Origin: Lumbricus rubellus | Taxonomy: Eukaryota > Annelida > Clitellata > Crassiclitellata > Lumbricidae | Length of the DNA: 64,000 nt | Direction: 5' to 3' | Assembly: GCA_945859605.1 (NCBI GenBank) | Contig: OX243812.1 | Span: 53,356,093 to 53,420,092, forward strand | Notes under the pieces: model-generated | Told to the model about the DNA's origin: nothing | The model's database searches: none | Seen by the model: only the letters and a program-made list of their open reading frames with translations | Translations under genes and position numbers: made by a program | In this document: positions 10,063 through 22,578 of the stretch, piece by piece | Layout: the number at the start of each line of letters is the position of its first letter | Position numbering within the stretch: the first letter of the stretch is position 1

Positions 10063-12145
10063 GGGCAATTCCACGGTATACAAAATGTTACGGACTCTAC
10101 ATTTCGGAGACTTTGAGCCCTTCATACAGAGAGATGATTATTGTTTAAATTATTTGAATATTTTTTTCAGATGCCCCTTCAATCACAGATTAGTTTGATA
10201 TTAGTTAGACATTGCTGGCTGTTATGTATCATTTCTGGTGAATTAAAATGTTTGCGTTACGGACTCTACAGAAAAGTTCCCTGATTTTTTGTGATGGCTG
10301 AACTGTCTTGATTTTCTGTGAAGTTATTATACACACATTTTTTAAAAACACAATCTTAGAATTGCCGGCCATTTCTGTTGATAAGGCCATAATTGCATTT
10401 CTTTTTCATGATAAGTACTGCTGGTGAGCACTCACTTAATGTACACACGATGCGTTACGGACTCTACGCGGCCGTACGTTACGGACTCTACAGTTATGGA
10501 TCATACACAAAAACTGATTGATATCCATGAAAGCAGTTAATTTATAGCAATTACTTTCATCATTTCACTTGCTTGCAAGGTACTACGAGAAGTTTCAGAG
10601 CTCAGCTTGAACAAATTATGGTGATGTGTTGTCACCAACAATCAATGGAACGTTTGCACAGTTCAAAGATGGGCAATGTTAAGGCTCTTAATGTTTCAGA
10701 AGTGACTGAGCTTAGGCCAGTCTGTAACACTATAGGTATACGGTCAATGAACTTGAAAATACCTCTTTCACGCATTGCTGGTGCATATAGCTTTCATACA
10801 ATCTGATCAGTGATGATTCATAACTGGTGAATTCTGTCTGGAAAGTCTAACAGATTGCCAAAGTTGTCCTTCACATATCACAACTTGCAGTATTCACCTT
10901 AGTAGCTTAGTCTTGTTTCAGTTACCACATCTTCTGGGCACACGGAACAAAATTTAGACAAACCAACGTTTACACATTTTTCAGTGCACAAATCTTGTGT
11001 GCTTCTCTAAGTTTGAGGAGCAGTACCCGTTTCTGGTGACGCTCTTGCCCTGGACTTGTTCTGAGTTTAGCACGTATAGAATCTTGCATTCTTGAACATA
11101 GAGCTTATGGTAAAAAATCATAATCTGATTCTACAAGTACCGGTATAGGCTACTTGAATCTGATTCTGTAAGTACGTTCAGTTGCCATGGAATGAACTAT
11201 ATATTGTTGTAGACTTTCTGCCTATACTGTTCACATTAATAGTTTTCCGCATTTCTAAGAATAATCATGGGAAATTAAATAGCAAACTATTCATTTAAAT
11301 GTAGGCTACTAACCATGGACCCTTGTTTTAAAAGCCTTTATAAATCAATAAAATGCACTGAATAAATAATAAAACTCACAAATATCTCGTGCTAAATGTT
11401 GATTAATGTGTATTAAACGTTAGCTAAAAAATTCAAAATGGCTGAAAATTGTTGACAAGTTCCATGCTATCCACATAGCAGCATAGAGAGGGATGAATAA
11501 AGGGAATCATTTTAACAAGATATATATGTTTAATGTTTAGCTTATATGCATAATTTCTGAAAATTGTAGCCACTATCTCATCAAATTAATTTGTGCTTGT
11601 AGAGTCCGTAACACTTTTGTAGAGTCCGTAACAATTTTCAACTTCACATAGAAAATTTTAAAGGAATATTAGGAAAAGTAATTTATGTTGACTGAGTAGC
11701 CTATAATGGTGAATCAGAGGATTGGAGATAACAAGTTTACTGTTCAATTCGAAATGCCTGAAAAACAAATTAGAAGCCCCAGAATGTTACGGACTCTACA
11801 ACTCATGTTTTGCTCAAGAAAATCTGCACACATGATAAGGTGAATTTTTTATCACAATGTATTTATCACTTACTCTCACCATGGTAATGATGTCCAGCTA
11901 AAAATATTCCATATTGGATTTACAATAAAAATTTAGCATTTAAAAATTGCATGTAGAGTCCGTAACGCAAAAAGACCAAAGTTGGCACTTTGAAGCACAG
12001 TAGACACAAAACGATGAGTGCAGAAAGACAAATTCTTTTGGATTCTTATACTAGAGCCACCTCGCTATAACAGCAATTAGTAGCAACTTATAATTCCAAT
12101 ATTTTTTATTGACCCTTCATGGACCACAATACCGTGGAATGCCCC
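10063..12145. mobile_element. 2.1-kb DNA transposon with dispersed GTTACGGACTCTAC motifs
   Basis: Inverted ends gggcaattccacggtat (10063-10079) and ataccgtggaatgcccc (12129-12145) define the element. A candidate ACCC duplication flanks it. Eight exact copies of GTTACGGACTCTAC lie inside: direct at 10087, 10256, 10454, 10478 and 11786; inverted at 11599, 11619 and 11953. Copies near the left end point right and most near the right end point left, as for subterminal transposase-binding sites. No transposase was recognised. It starts 68 bp after the IP6K exon 9769-9994. Confidence 0.7.
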
Positions 12146-12914
12146 ACCCTCTTAGTATTTCTTCAGGGCATAACCATATCCTTAGAATGTCGATTTTAGA
12201 AATCTGATTGCAATTTCGGCATAGTCATTTGCGTCCAGGTAGCATATGGGGTCACTCACCAAGTGAGTGGCTTGTGGCCAAGCTGACATGAATTTTTGCG
12301 ATGATCTTTGATAGGAACGTAAAGTTCAAGATTGTCAAGTTGTTGAGCACTGATACATTATCTGGAGATACAGTCCAAGCGTCTTTTGCAAAGATAAAGC
12401 AACTGCAAAGTCTTTGACATGCTGGTAGAACTCCTTTGACCAACGATGAATTGCAGAACTGCACAAAGAGAGGCAACAGCTTATCAATGAATTTATATAG
12501 GATGATTGAAGGCGGGTGGAATGGGGTCAAGTGCAGAATGTTGTGACTGATAAGATAGTAGGTACTTTCTATTTCTCTGAACCAATACAGGTGGCATCAC
12601 TGTGTTTATGTTTATGTGTGTGGAGCACTGGAGCTGGATAGATAATATTCTTGGTCAAATAATGCAGGCCCACATGTCAATTCAGAGACGCAGGCCTGCC
12701 ATAAGCAGATATACATGCTTTTTAGTAGTGCTTGCCACTCTTTGTCTTGGAAGTTTTTGTCCAGATGTGGAAGCTGGCTCCCTGCAGTCTTTGTCCAGCC
12801 TTATTCTCTTTTAAAAGCACTCGGCTAAGCGCAACTGTTCTGCATCTTACTCAGATATCCATGTCTGATCATGGGTGAGATGGTTTCATCTTGCATGTGC
12901 AGAATGCATTTGAA

Positions 12915-13190
12915 GCAAGCCAACTAATCAGCTAGACAAAGTCATTCAACAAAGACTTTGTTGGTTTGGGCATGTGCAGATAATGCCAGTTGAGAGAAAA
13001 AAGAAACAAAAGCGAGCCAAGACTATTCTGGATAGATAATATAAATGGGGACAGCCGTGTAATGAGACTAGCACTAATGGAAGCAGTGGACTAGACAAAT
13101 GACTGAAGGTGATGGAGATCATGTGTTTACATCCATTGCCGCCAGAATGTCTGGTGTCAGGAATTGATGATGATGAGTTTTGTTCTTTAT
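12915..13190 (+). mobile_element. LINE C-terminal relic (RxxxWFGHV type)
   Basis: Translation LDKVIQQRLCWFGHVQIMPV followed by basic residues and stops matches the QRRLRWFGHVxRM block near the C-terminus of many non-LTR retrotransposon polyproteins. In-frame stops show it is dead. It ends in a (GAT)n run. Confidence 0.6.
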
Positions 13191-13477
13191 TATCGACTGT
13201 TATGATCATGAAAAATGAGCCTCTGCAGAATGCTGGCCAGGACGATTGTCAGACAAGTTCTTGATGGTAGACTTCACAGTTCAGTTGATGCACAGCCTTG
13301 TGATGTGACCTCTTTCTTTGATAAGCAGGCAATGTTAGTGGTGTGGAATGTTGTTTTTCAGTACACCTTGACGGAAGAGGCTCAATGGTGACTTTGGACC
13401 CCATTCATCTCGTGTGATGACCGCAGGCATTCACCATTATATATATGCAGTTAGGCACACAGTGACCTGCTGCATAA

Positions 13478-13976
13478 TCTATATAAATAAAAATGAAACT
13501 TTCCAATAGTTCGGAACATGATCACGCCGAAAGTGACACACCGATTGTTATGAAACTTTTACAACACCTTCCATTCCAATAGAACAGTGATAAATTATGC
13601 TTTTTTCCTGAAAAAACGCAACCTTTTCCACAAAAAGTGAACTTTGCAATCCGTTCGACCGCCATTTGCAAAATCAACAAAACACCACGGCTGCCAGATT
13701 TCATAAACGCCTTCCCAAACACATCAGACGAAACATGAATGACCTCCCGTGCTGTGACGTCATAAGCAAAGCGGCCTTTAATCATTATTCGACTCTATCC
13801 GATGTCAGCAATGGAAGGAGCGGAGGGAGCGGGACGAGTGCTGTGACGTCATAAGCGAAGTGGCCTTTAATCATTATTCGACTCTATCCGATGTCAGCAA
13901 TTGAAGGGGGAGGGGGAGGGGGAGGGGAGGGGGAGGTCTTTTCTGCCACAGCAACGCGTGGCTGGGTACAGCTAGT
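13478..13976 (+). mobile_element. Helentron-like noncoding element (copy 1)
   Basis: It begins tctatataaataaaaatg and ends gcaacgcgtggctgggtaca, then gctagt, the same ends as the copy at 55621-56246. Such ends are typical of noncoding Helentron/Helitron-like elements in animals. Inside, a segment containing tgtgacgtcataagc and ctatccgatgtcagcaa is tandemly duplicated (about 13753-13908), followed by a (GGGGGA)n tract. Confidence 0.6.
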
Positions 13977-14179
13977 ACTGAATAAATATGGTAAATGGGA
14001 TTGCTCGGCCAAAGGACAACCCGATTCCTCTGCAAGTTGATTAAGGTTAAGGTGTCATGTTTCCAGCTATATCAGCTGCTTTATACAATTTAAAGTACAA
14101 GACTAATGTGTTCAAATGTTTAGAAATCTGTCAAAAAATATATAAATATGTCAGAATATGCTGAAAATGGAGTTCCTCT

Positions 14180-14372
14180 TAGTTGCCTTCTTTTTGGTTG
14201 GAACAGTTGATCTGGAATGGTCTTTCTTTAGAGCTATGCCTGAACCCTGGGACTCTACTAGAATCCTTCCTCACTAAACTTAAAACTTTTCTTTTAGGCA
14301 TGCTGGAGCGGGAGTACCTAGGAGTAGTTTCTTTGAAGGGGCGCTATATAAGTTTCCGAATGAATGAATGAA
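14180..14372 (+). mobile_element. L2-like LINE 3' relic
   Basis: Translation LIWNGLSLEL...FLTKLKTFLL matches the W(N/S).LP.........F...LK..L end of L2-clade reverse transcriptases. It is followed by ggagtagtttctttgaaggg, gcgctatataag and (GAAT)n. It ends 45 bp before an IP6K exon. Confidence 0.65.
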
Positions 14373-14417
14373 TACAGATGACAAATGTTATAAGCAGAGT
14401 AATCGTTGCTGCTCCAG

Positions 14418-14590
14418 GTTCAGAATGCGTCGAACGGGAAGCATTGAAATCGAGGGAGTGAATCGAGGTTTCTCGGAGAAAGTGAAACTGCACGACGCTG
14501 ATGTCTTCTGCACAAGTCGAAACACGTGGAGCCTACGCTGCCACAAGGAACAACTGGCGAAGATGAAGAACCACGAAGAATTCTCAAACA
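14418..14590 (+). CDS. IP6K: IP6K exon with WSLRCHK block
   Basis: The peptide contains NTWSLRCHKEQLAKM, equivalent to NPWSLRCHKQQLSRM in vertebrate IP6Ks. Two acceptors six bases apart (gctccag ending at 14417 and gttcag ending at 14423) both keep frame, so the exon may begin at 14418 or 14424 and differ by two residues. The donor is aaca|gtatcc at 14591, leaving one base that joins the next exon to form Ile. A LINE 3' relic (14180-14372) ends only about 45 bp before this exon, so little intron sequence is left for branch-point signals. Confidence 0.9.
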
Positions 14591-14599
14591 GTATCCTTT

Positions 14600-16590
14600 T
14601 CATTCATCGTCCACGATATGTGCTGCAGTCAGTCTGCACCCTTATTAGCAATTACATCAGGATTTCAGAATCTGATTTTGATTTGGATTATCGTTTAGTT
14701 TATGTCACCAGAATGAGAAACAAAGTGATGTTTGATCTAGCCGTGTGACGTTTAACTTGTTGTCAAAGTGTCAAGACAAATCTTGTAAAAAAATTAATGG
14801 CTATTATATAGTCACGATTATGATACAGCCTACAGTTCTAACATCAAATCTTGATCTAACTTGTCTTAAAGTAGTGTGTCTAGTAATAGGATGCATTAGA
14901 GGCAGATGTCGATGTTTTTGCTGCGTTGGAGGTATTGTAAATCATCAGAAAGTATATTTTCAGACCTTCTAAAGTTCTGGTGCTGTTTAAGCCTGTTTTG
15001 TCGTGTGTCCATTGACCGACTTCTTATCATGTTCTTCATACATGTATGCCATACCTCTACCCCTCACCCCACATCTGTGTTACAGACGGATTGCTCTGAC
15101 CAGTCATAACCAGGTCTGTGTGCCTTCACTTAAGACCGAACACACTTGCTCAAGTGTTAGCTTAGTTTATTAAGCATATGTACAGCGAAGCTTTGGTATT
15201 TTGAGCTTCGGTATATCGGACTTCTGGTTATATATCGAATAATGGTGAATGGCCTAGCCCTAGCTGCAGCCAATGTAAACACATAAAGACATTGCTCTGC
15301 CTTATCGGACATGCTTATGAACATGCTTATATGTTGAAGTCTCCAATGTGATCTTGGGTCCTTATCAAACAGTGAGTTGGCAGATATATATATATGGAAG
15401 TTACTGGACCAGTCTGCAGCTGGTTTCTATTGGCCTCTCTCTCTCTCTGTTCACACTGTGATTTCAATTTCATACAGTTGACTCGTTATGCTGACTGAAA
15501 TCTTATGACCCAGTGGTGCATTCAGCTATAGTCAAGAGGCATTCTTGGTTTTATCTGGAGGCCATGTGCAATGTGCATGTGAGCTGTAGAATGTAGCGAC
15601 TATTTCTCTTGAATTCCCCTACACCAGTCAAGCAAACTTTGATTCTGTCGCTATTGCCTCTGCAACAATGTTCCATGACCCGATATTACAAGGACTGACC
15701 TTGTTGAACTTGTGTGGGATGGTGATTGAATTGTGAGAACACAAAAAAGCAGCTTTGGAACATGAGCAGATTATAAGAACTATATGTTATGCTCAGTACT
15801 TGTGATCCACCCAGTGGGGTTTGCAAGTTGCTTGAGTCTTTTTTTTTCTTTAATAGGCAGACCGCTGTCGGAAACATTAGGCATTTTGTACATGCATGCT
15901 TACTTCCGTTTTTGACAGGTGTTTAAATGTGCAGGGTATTCGTGCGTGACATTTATCAAAACTTTAGCCTTGCAAGATTCTTTCTTTAGTATTGACCTAC
16001 TGTGAACTATTCCACTTCTGGCTACGAATCTATTTTTAGCAACTCTTTGTTGTTATTGGGACCATTTCAGAGTTTGATCACGGTTATAAATTAAATACAT
16101 TATCACTTATAATTTTTAACACCAACAATTTGTTGTGATTCAGAAATGACTTGCAGTAGGACCTGCATGTATTAAAACTATTTCAATTCACAGTTTATAA
16201 GCTGGTCTCTCTTAGTTCTGCATTTGTGTGGCACTCAAGAAATTTAGTAGATTTCATTACAATACATGTCATGCATAAAGATCTTAGAGGTGTTTATTAA
16301 GAATAGATCTGTAAGGGTAAATGTGTTTCTGTACTTTGTAAGAAGTCCTTAAGAACGCATCATAGATAGTCCTGTGCATAAATGCATGTATGAAATCATA
16401 TATTCACGAGAGTTACATGCGTTTTTATAATGCATGATTTTATATCAGATATTTTTCTGACAGAAGCATGACGATTCAACAGGTTGTTATCTATATAATC
16501 ACACTTCTTGAGACAGCAGTGTTTAATTAATTAATGGAGTATATTTCAACGTTTCTAATATGTTGTATAACTTTTGAAGATGGTATTGAA
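14600..16590. other. IP6K intron sequence without recognised element
   Basis: AT-rich with short simple repeats ((TA)n near 15390, (CT)n near 15440). No coding frame or terminal-repeat element was recognised. Confidence 0.4.
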
Positions 16591-16625
16591 GAATTAAGTG
16601 CAAAAAGGCAGTTGCTCCTTAACAG

Positions 16626-16813
16626 TATTTGAAAAAGAGTTTATGCTGTTGGAGAATCTGACGTCGAACCTTGAGCTGCCGTGCATACTCGACCTGAAGA
16701 TGGGGACGAGACAACACGGCGACGATGCGTCGGAGGAGAAAAGGCAGACGCAGATGAAGAAGTGCAGCATGACGACTTCCAGCAACCTTGGACTCAGAAT
16801 CTGTGGAATGCAG
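16626..16813 (+). CDS. IP6K: IP6K exon with inositol-phosphate kinase signature PxxxDxKxG
   Basis: The acceptor cttaacag ends at 16625 and the donor is ATGCAG|gtgatg at 16814. The peptide contains FMLLENL, then [16 protein letters not shown], then LGLRICGMQ. The PxxxDxKxG motif is the family signature for inositol binding and catalysis, and no expected residue is missing. Phase is 2 nt in and 0 out, as in human IP6K genes, where the next exon also opens with Val-Tyr. The exon is GC-richer than its introns, as expected of coding sequence. Confidence 0.95.
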
Positions 16814-16899
16814 GTGATGCCTGAGCTGCCATTTCACGCACAGCTATCATATTGATTGCGATGTATTCAGATTATTTATTTGTTTTTTTATTTCTGCAT

Positions 16900-17094
16900 T
16901 TGCTGTAGCGCCCCTTCAAGTCCTGTACTCATCGGCGCTCCCGACTGCAGCACGGACATTGCATCGAAGTTTCATGCCGAAGCGCATTAGCGATTGCAAG
17001 CGAAGGACTTGCTCAAGGTCCCTACCTGGCGGCATGAGGTGGATTCGAACCTGGAACCCTCTGGCCCCAACGCAGCGAACCCACCACCGTGCCC
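16900..17094 (-). mobile_element. tRNA-derived SINE
   Basis: On the minus strand it opens ggcacggtggtgggttcgct and carries a B-box ggttcgaatcc. It continues with ..gagcaagtccttcgcttgc, ..catgaaacttcgatgcaatg, tccgtgctgcagtcgggagc and the tail cttgaaggggcgctaca. Confidence 0.85.
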
Positions 17095-18124
17095 CATCAA
17101 ATTTAAGCGACCCAGTTAGATTTGCATAAATTTTTGGGTGTCCCTTCAGTCATCAATGCAGTGTTGCTGTATGATTGATTCGGTGTAAAGATCCATGGAG
17201 TGAAAACGAAATTGCAATTGAAAAACCACCCGAAACATTCGGCTGTTTTTGAGAAGTCAGAGCCTGGTGATGGGTATGACAACCGTATTTGGTTTAATTG
17301 TTCATTAACGTAAACCTTGCCGTTCCTTTCACAGGAATAATTAATTAGTGAGTTAGGCCGATTATTTTTGCGTTGGCATCAGCGTTTCATTAGACCGTTG
17401 ACCATTAACGTTACTCGTATCGAGCGTGCTTTATATTTATGTGATGCAACCGCGTCTGGCAACTGTGCCTCTGATTAATTTGCAGTCGGCTTTTACCTGT
17501 TTAAAAGCTTTGTGGATCGTTGATCACAGGACATGTTTGCCAGCAGTGGCCGAATGCACTGGCTACCTGTCCCGATCTTTTTTATTTTGATGACGCCATG
17601 GAGATCTGGACCCGCTATAAGCCTGCCTCCGATCAATGCAAATGTTCGGTGAGATCGACACTGGGATGGTCGGCGAGTGGGTGGGTCCTGCTGAAGCGTG
17701 GGCAAGCTCAGTGGATATGTCCCATTGCACCAGCGTTGTCACAGATCTGTAGCTCTGGATTTAATTTCCCATTGCTGTTGATTAGATGAACTACACGCAG
17801 CTCAGTTGCTTAGTGACGGACTTGTGGTTGTCATAAACTGGTCCATGACAATCTAGGCCTACTTGTTTTCGGTTGATGCCTTCTGTGGTACGATGCACTA
17901 GACCGTGACATTCCAGTAAACTGGTTGTGTATGATCGTGACCATAATGGTCTGCGTTTGGTCTGCTTTTAGCTAGGGAAATTACCACTTAAGGCGTATAT
18001 GTGAGCGTAGGTTATGCTCAAAGGCTCTTTGTGAAGCCATTATGCTGGTGTGCCGGATAGAGAAGGCAGTGACCATGCTGCAACTGTGAAGCTGCAGAAA
18101 TATGTGTAATTTAATTGTACAGTG

Positions 18125-18440
18125 TTGCAGACCTGGGATATGTGAAACTACATGTGGGCTGTTTGAATGTACACTTGTCTTATGTGAAAGTACACTTGCG
18201 CTGTGCGAAAATACACTTGGGCTATCTGAAAGCACTTTTGAGCTTTGCGAAAATGTACTTGGGCTGTGTGAAAGCACATTTGGGCTTTGTGAAAACCACT
18301 TTGGCTGTGTGAAATACACTTGGGTGTGTGCTGATGCACTTGGGTGTGTGCAAATACACTTGGGCTATGTGAAGGCACATTTGGGCTTTGTGAGAATGTA
18401 CTTGGGCTTTGTGCAAATTCACTTGGGCTGTATGAAGCTA
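18125..18440 (+). repeat. 21-bp minisatellite, about 15 copies
   Basis: Units of the form gggctNtgtgaaaNtacactt repeat with substitutions and small indels. Because 21 is divisible by three, overlapping ORFs of 112-126 codons stay open on both strands, giving repeats such as LGLCEST. These are array artefacts; no splice context or family match supports a gene. Confidence 0.85.
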
Positions 18441-19855
18441 TGTTGTCTTTCTGTTTATCATAGTTCAGAGAACTTTGTGTGACCATGTAGACTTGTAGAG
18501 TTCAAACCTTAACCCGAATTTTAAGTGGCAATCTAGCTTTGAACGATTCAAGTGATAAGGAAGTTCAGAGTACTTGAACGTGCAAAACAAGTACAAGGCT
18601 ATATTAATAGGAGGAGTTTAAATGTTAAACCAAACTTATCCTTTACAGCTGATTCAAGAAACCTGAATCTGTTAAATCTGATATAACAAAACTAAGCAGT
18701 TTACCAAACTTGTCTTCTAGATAGTTACATATTCAGTGTCATTCACATATGCCTTAGTAAATTGCTTGAATTATTGAAAATCTTATTATGGTAGAGTGGG
18801 TATTAATCATCTGGTTCTGCATGTCAAGTCAGAAGCTGGGTTGAAAATTTGATATGTGCACGCACACACATACACACACACATACATACACACAAAGTAT
18901 TACACACCATATTTTTGTTTTTACTGTAACTATGCCCAGAACTTAATATTTTACTGGTCTTCCTGAATCAGGTATTGGTTCTTTCAGTAAGTACTGTACT
19001 GTCCCAGAAGCTATTTACCGGGTAACTTTATCTGAGAACCACTTAGCCTACAAATTTACTAGTTTAAGCATTCAAGGCATGGGCTCTGCATTTGAGGCAT
19101 TCCACACCAAATCAACACATTTGAGGAAAAAATTGAACATCATCGTTTCCAATTTTGTTGAAATTTGGTATGGTGGTAAAACTGTATACGTTCCAATGTG
19201 CATTTGTCAGTTAAATATTTAAGTCAATGTGTTTCCCTTCTCAGTTGCACACTTCTACTGGCTTGCCCGTTTCATCGTGCGTATTGTAGTGTGTGTGCAC
19301 TGTGAAGTTTTTCTCTCGAGCTGATCACCGTTCCCTCCACGGACACATTATGCCGAGCAATCGATCATCGTCATTCAACTGCTCTGGTGTGATAATTGGA
19401 CTTCTGCTGGACAGAGTATATTAGTCCAGTATATGACTATGTATACTGCACTTCCTTTGTAGGGCATACATATTATTACACACATATTGACCCTACCTGG
19501 ACCTCATCTGCTATAGGAATGGAAATCAAGTCATGCTCTATCAGATTTTTAATGTCTGTCGTGTTCTACAATGTGTGTAGTGCGTGCCAATCTTCAGTCT
19601 TACAGTCACTCATCTGCTTCCCTTCATTTCTTTGACCGCAAGCGTGGCAGCAGTGTGCTTAAAGGGTTCATGAAGTACGCATCATTGTCATCATTAACTT
19701 GTGGTCAATGTAATTGTCTGATTATCTTCTCATCATCCGCTTGCAATTATCTGGCTTTGTGTTGTACAGTCAGTTTTGCTATAGGATTAAACGAGGAATC
19801 GTGTTTGTCAAGCGCAGCCTTGATCGTTTCATGCTTGTATTTTAGCTGATTGAGC

Positions 19856-22096
19856 ATGTAGGTTAGGGTGGTCGTTAGAAATGAAAGTTGGAATCTACTG
19901 TTCTCCAAGTTTAAATTTGGTGCCATTCCATCCAGAAACATCACACAAAAAGTTGTGAGAGAAAATATTAATATTTAGGACTTGCGCAACACCATCAAAG
20001 TTTCACCATGTACCAAAGAAGCGAAAACTTGAATTGCAAGCATAATAAACCATGCATCCTCAAATCAGAATTCAATACAATGTGACTATATTATTGCATA
20101 CATGATTACCAATGATTACACTGTTTGGTGATCGAGATTGCAATTATTATTATTGATGATTAGTTATTTAATCAATGTCAATGTGACCTTGAAGACTCTG
20201 CGGCACTCTCTTTTGTTTGTGCTGAGAACGAGTTGCGATGTTCTTCTGTGACTTCTGATATAAATTGTTTTTGTTGTTAATTCCTTGTACTTGAGGCATT
20301 GACATGCTGAATAAGAGTGTCACCTCACTCGTCTATGTCACTGATAATAACCTTTATGGATCTCCAGCTTGTCGAGCTCTTCATGCAGTCTTCAGGCTTT
20401 ATCCGACCGCTTAACAGGATCGTGTTCCAGAAGTGCAACTAGTATTTTAATTCAAGATGCAGAACAGGTCAAGGTTGACATTATCACGAAATGATGTCGA
20501 TATAGCCTTTTTTGCGAATGGTTGGGAGAAGAGTTATTGTATACGTTAACTTTGTGGATCTCAGAACCTTCTTTGTCCACTAGAACTGCTATGATCAATT
20601 TCTTCTCTCCAAATGGCATGTCATTGTGAAAGAAACCTAAGCTTGCCAACAGCTTGGATAAATACCAGAGATTTCGGCCAAAGGGTGTCACAGCGGCATC
20701 AGCAATGACCTTCCGTGCATATAAAGAGAGATAATACAGCAGTACTAGATCGTTGCTAGGATCAGTGGTTGCTGAATGCTGGTGGGGTTTGAAACCAATG
20801 GCGGTCATGTAGATGCATGTGCCAAATAGACTAATAAGCTTAATTAATTATTTCCGGATGCTCCCTCACATATTCGTCATAAGATGAGCCGACTCTTTGA
20901 CTATAATCGTTGCTGTAGCCTAGAGGATACTTGTCTTGAAATAGCAACATCCTCAAGCAGTAAATTGCTCTCGTCGTCCATTTAGGCTACTGTTATTGAG
21001 GGGTTTGCAGCCGATTCTAGCTTCTTTAAACCTTGCCGGTCTACAGCTTCCAGATATGCTCAGTCTCCGGAGTTGGAACTTTGTCAAAGAAGCTGCTTAG
21101 TAGTCTGAGTGATACTGTCCCTGATGCCAAGTTTTTCACGCTTATGATGATGGAGCAGTACTTTGAGCAGTTCTCTGCTAGAACGTCTCTTCAAGATGGG
21201 AGCTTGGAACCCTTGAAGCTCTCCTCTGTCATCTTGCATGCGATATTACCGCTAACGCTTCTGTAATCGGCATCGCCTTCTCACTATTAGATGCAGACCT
21301 TCTCACTATTAGATGAAGACATTTAAGTAATGCCTTTATAATGCTGTATATGTTAATAATAATTATGCATGGCGTTGTTGGAAACAAGTTCAGCAATGAA
21401 CAAGCAAAGCATGTTCAAGTGGTGAAGATAAAAACATGTCTGTAAGCCGATACAACAGGTCGAACAGGAAGGGAAAGCAAGGATATCGTTGTTTGGAACA
21501 CAAACAATTAGGCTACATAAAACATTTGCATCATAACACTGTAAGCTTATAGTGCCTAATACATGATAAATTCTACAATGCATGAGATACTATACAGCCT
21601 AAGATATAATAATAGGCCTAATGTATGTAAAACTACATTTTTATGTGTATTGTGTACGGTAGTGCATTGATGACTTGGAATGTAACTAATAAAAGATCAT
21701 AACATTGGACAGAATAGATCATTTTTCGCAGGAATTCCCTCGCTTGTCAATTACCGCTAAAATGCTCATAAAAATAGATATTTAGCATTCACTGATGACA
21801 AAAACATTGTAGAATATACATTTCAGCGGTGCCTAAGTAAAAATCATAAAGTATTTCTGTAAGAAAACTATAATTCTAAGACTTTGAAGTAAATAATACT
21901 TATGCTCAAAATTACGACAATTATTTGTAAAATACTAAACTTCAACGACGTTGCGCAAGTCCTGAATATTTTTCAATTCTGATAATTTTTGGGCTACATA
22001 GGTTTTAGACCAAGTGGCACGGAATGGCGTGTTGGAGAAATATGAGATCTTAAGTTGAAAATTTTCTATTAGAGATGCAACCACCCTAATGTAGGT
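19856..22096. mobile_element. 2.2-kb hAT-like element with 8-bp target duplication
   Basis: The perfect direct repeat ATGTAGGT (19856-19863, 22089-22096) flanks inverted ends tagggtggt and accaccctaa; the inner ends are loosely inverted for about 70 bp. Inside on the minus strand, 20452-20808 is an open frame of 118 codons (..FGRNLWYLSKLLASLGFF..) that I cannot assign. The TAGGGTG terminus and 8-bp duplication match the element at 42354-44442. Confidence 0.75.
20452..20808 (-). pseudogene. Unassigned ORF inside hAT-like element, possible transposase remnant
   Basis: 118 codons including FGRNLWYLSKLLASLGFF and EKKLIIAVLVDKEGSE. It is too short for a hAT transposase and shows no zinc finger or dimerisation motif that I recognise. 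It lies wholly inside the element bounded by the ATGTAGGT duplications, so it probably derives from the element's own protein or a captured fragment. Confidence 0.35.
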
Positions 22097-22578
22097 GCCA
22101 TCAATTCCACGAGTGAAAGCTTGGATCACCTGGTTTTGCATGCATGTATGTTGTCTGATTTTCATTTCTAATGTGCCACTTGCATTGACTGACAAGTACT
22201 TTGCAATTTAATCAGGAATTGTGGACAAGCCATTTTTTATGCATTCCAATTTCCGTTGTCCAATTTTTAGGGCAGGGCTTGAAGTGGAGAGTTCCAGGAA
22301 GCCAGTCATCAGTAGGAAAAGTCTTGATGTTTCATCTATTGGCTGAAGCTTTGTGTTTCAAATCTCAATCTATGCTGCTGTATAAGTTTGAAAGTTCAGT
22401 TTGTTTAATAGTATTATCAACGGAAGGAATAAGTAATATCTTTCTGATCGACAAGAAGTGCTTTAGATTTTCCCTACTACTATGAATCATGTTAAATTGT
22501 CATTATTTGATTTGCTAACCTAATAATGGATTATATTTCATTTGAATAAGAACTATCTTATTTGTGATGCAGTTATAC

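Noticed and set aside
18102..18486. ORFs of 112-126 codons on both strands
   Set aside because: Artefact of a 21-bp minisatellite.
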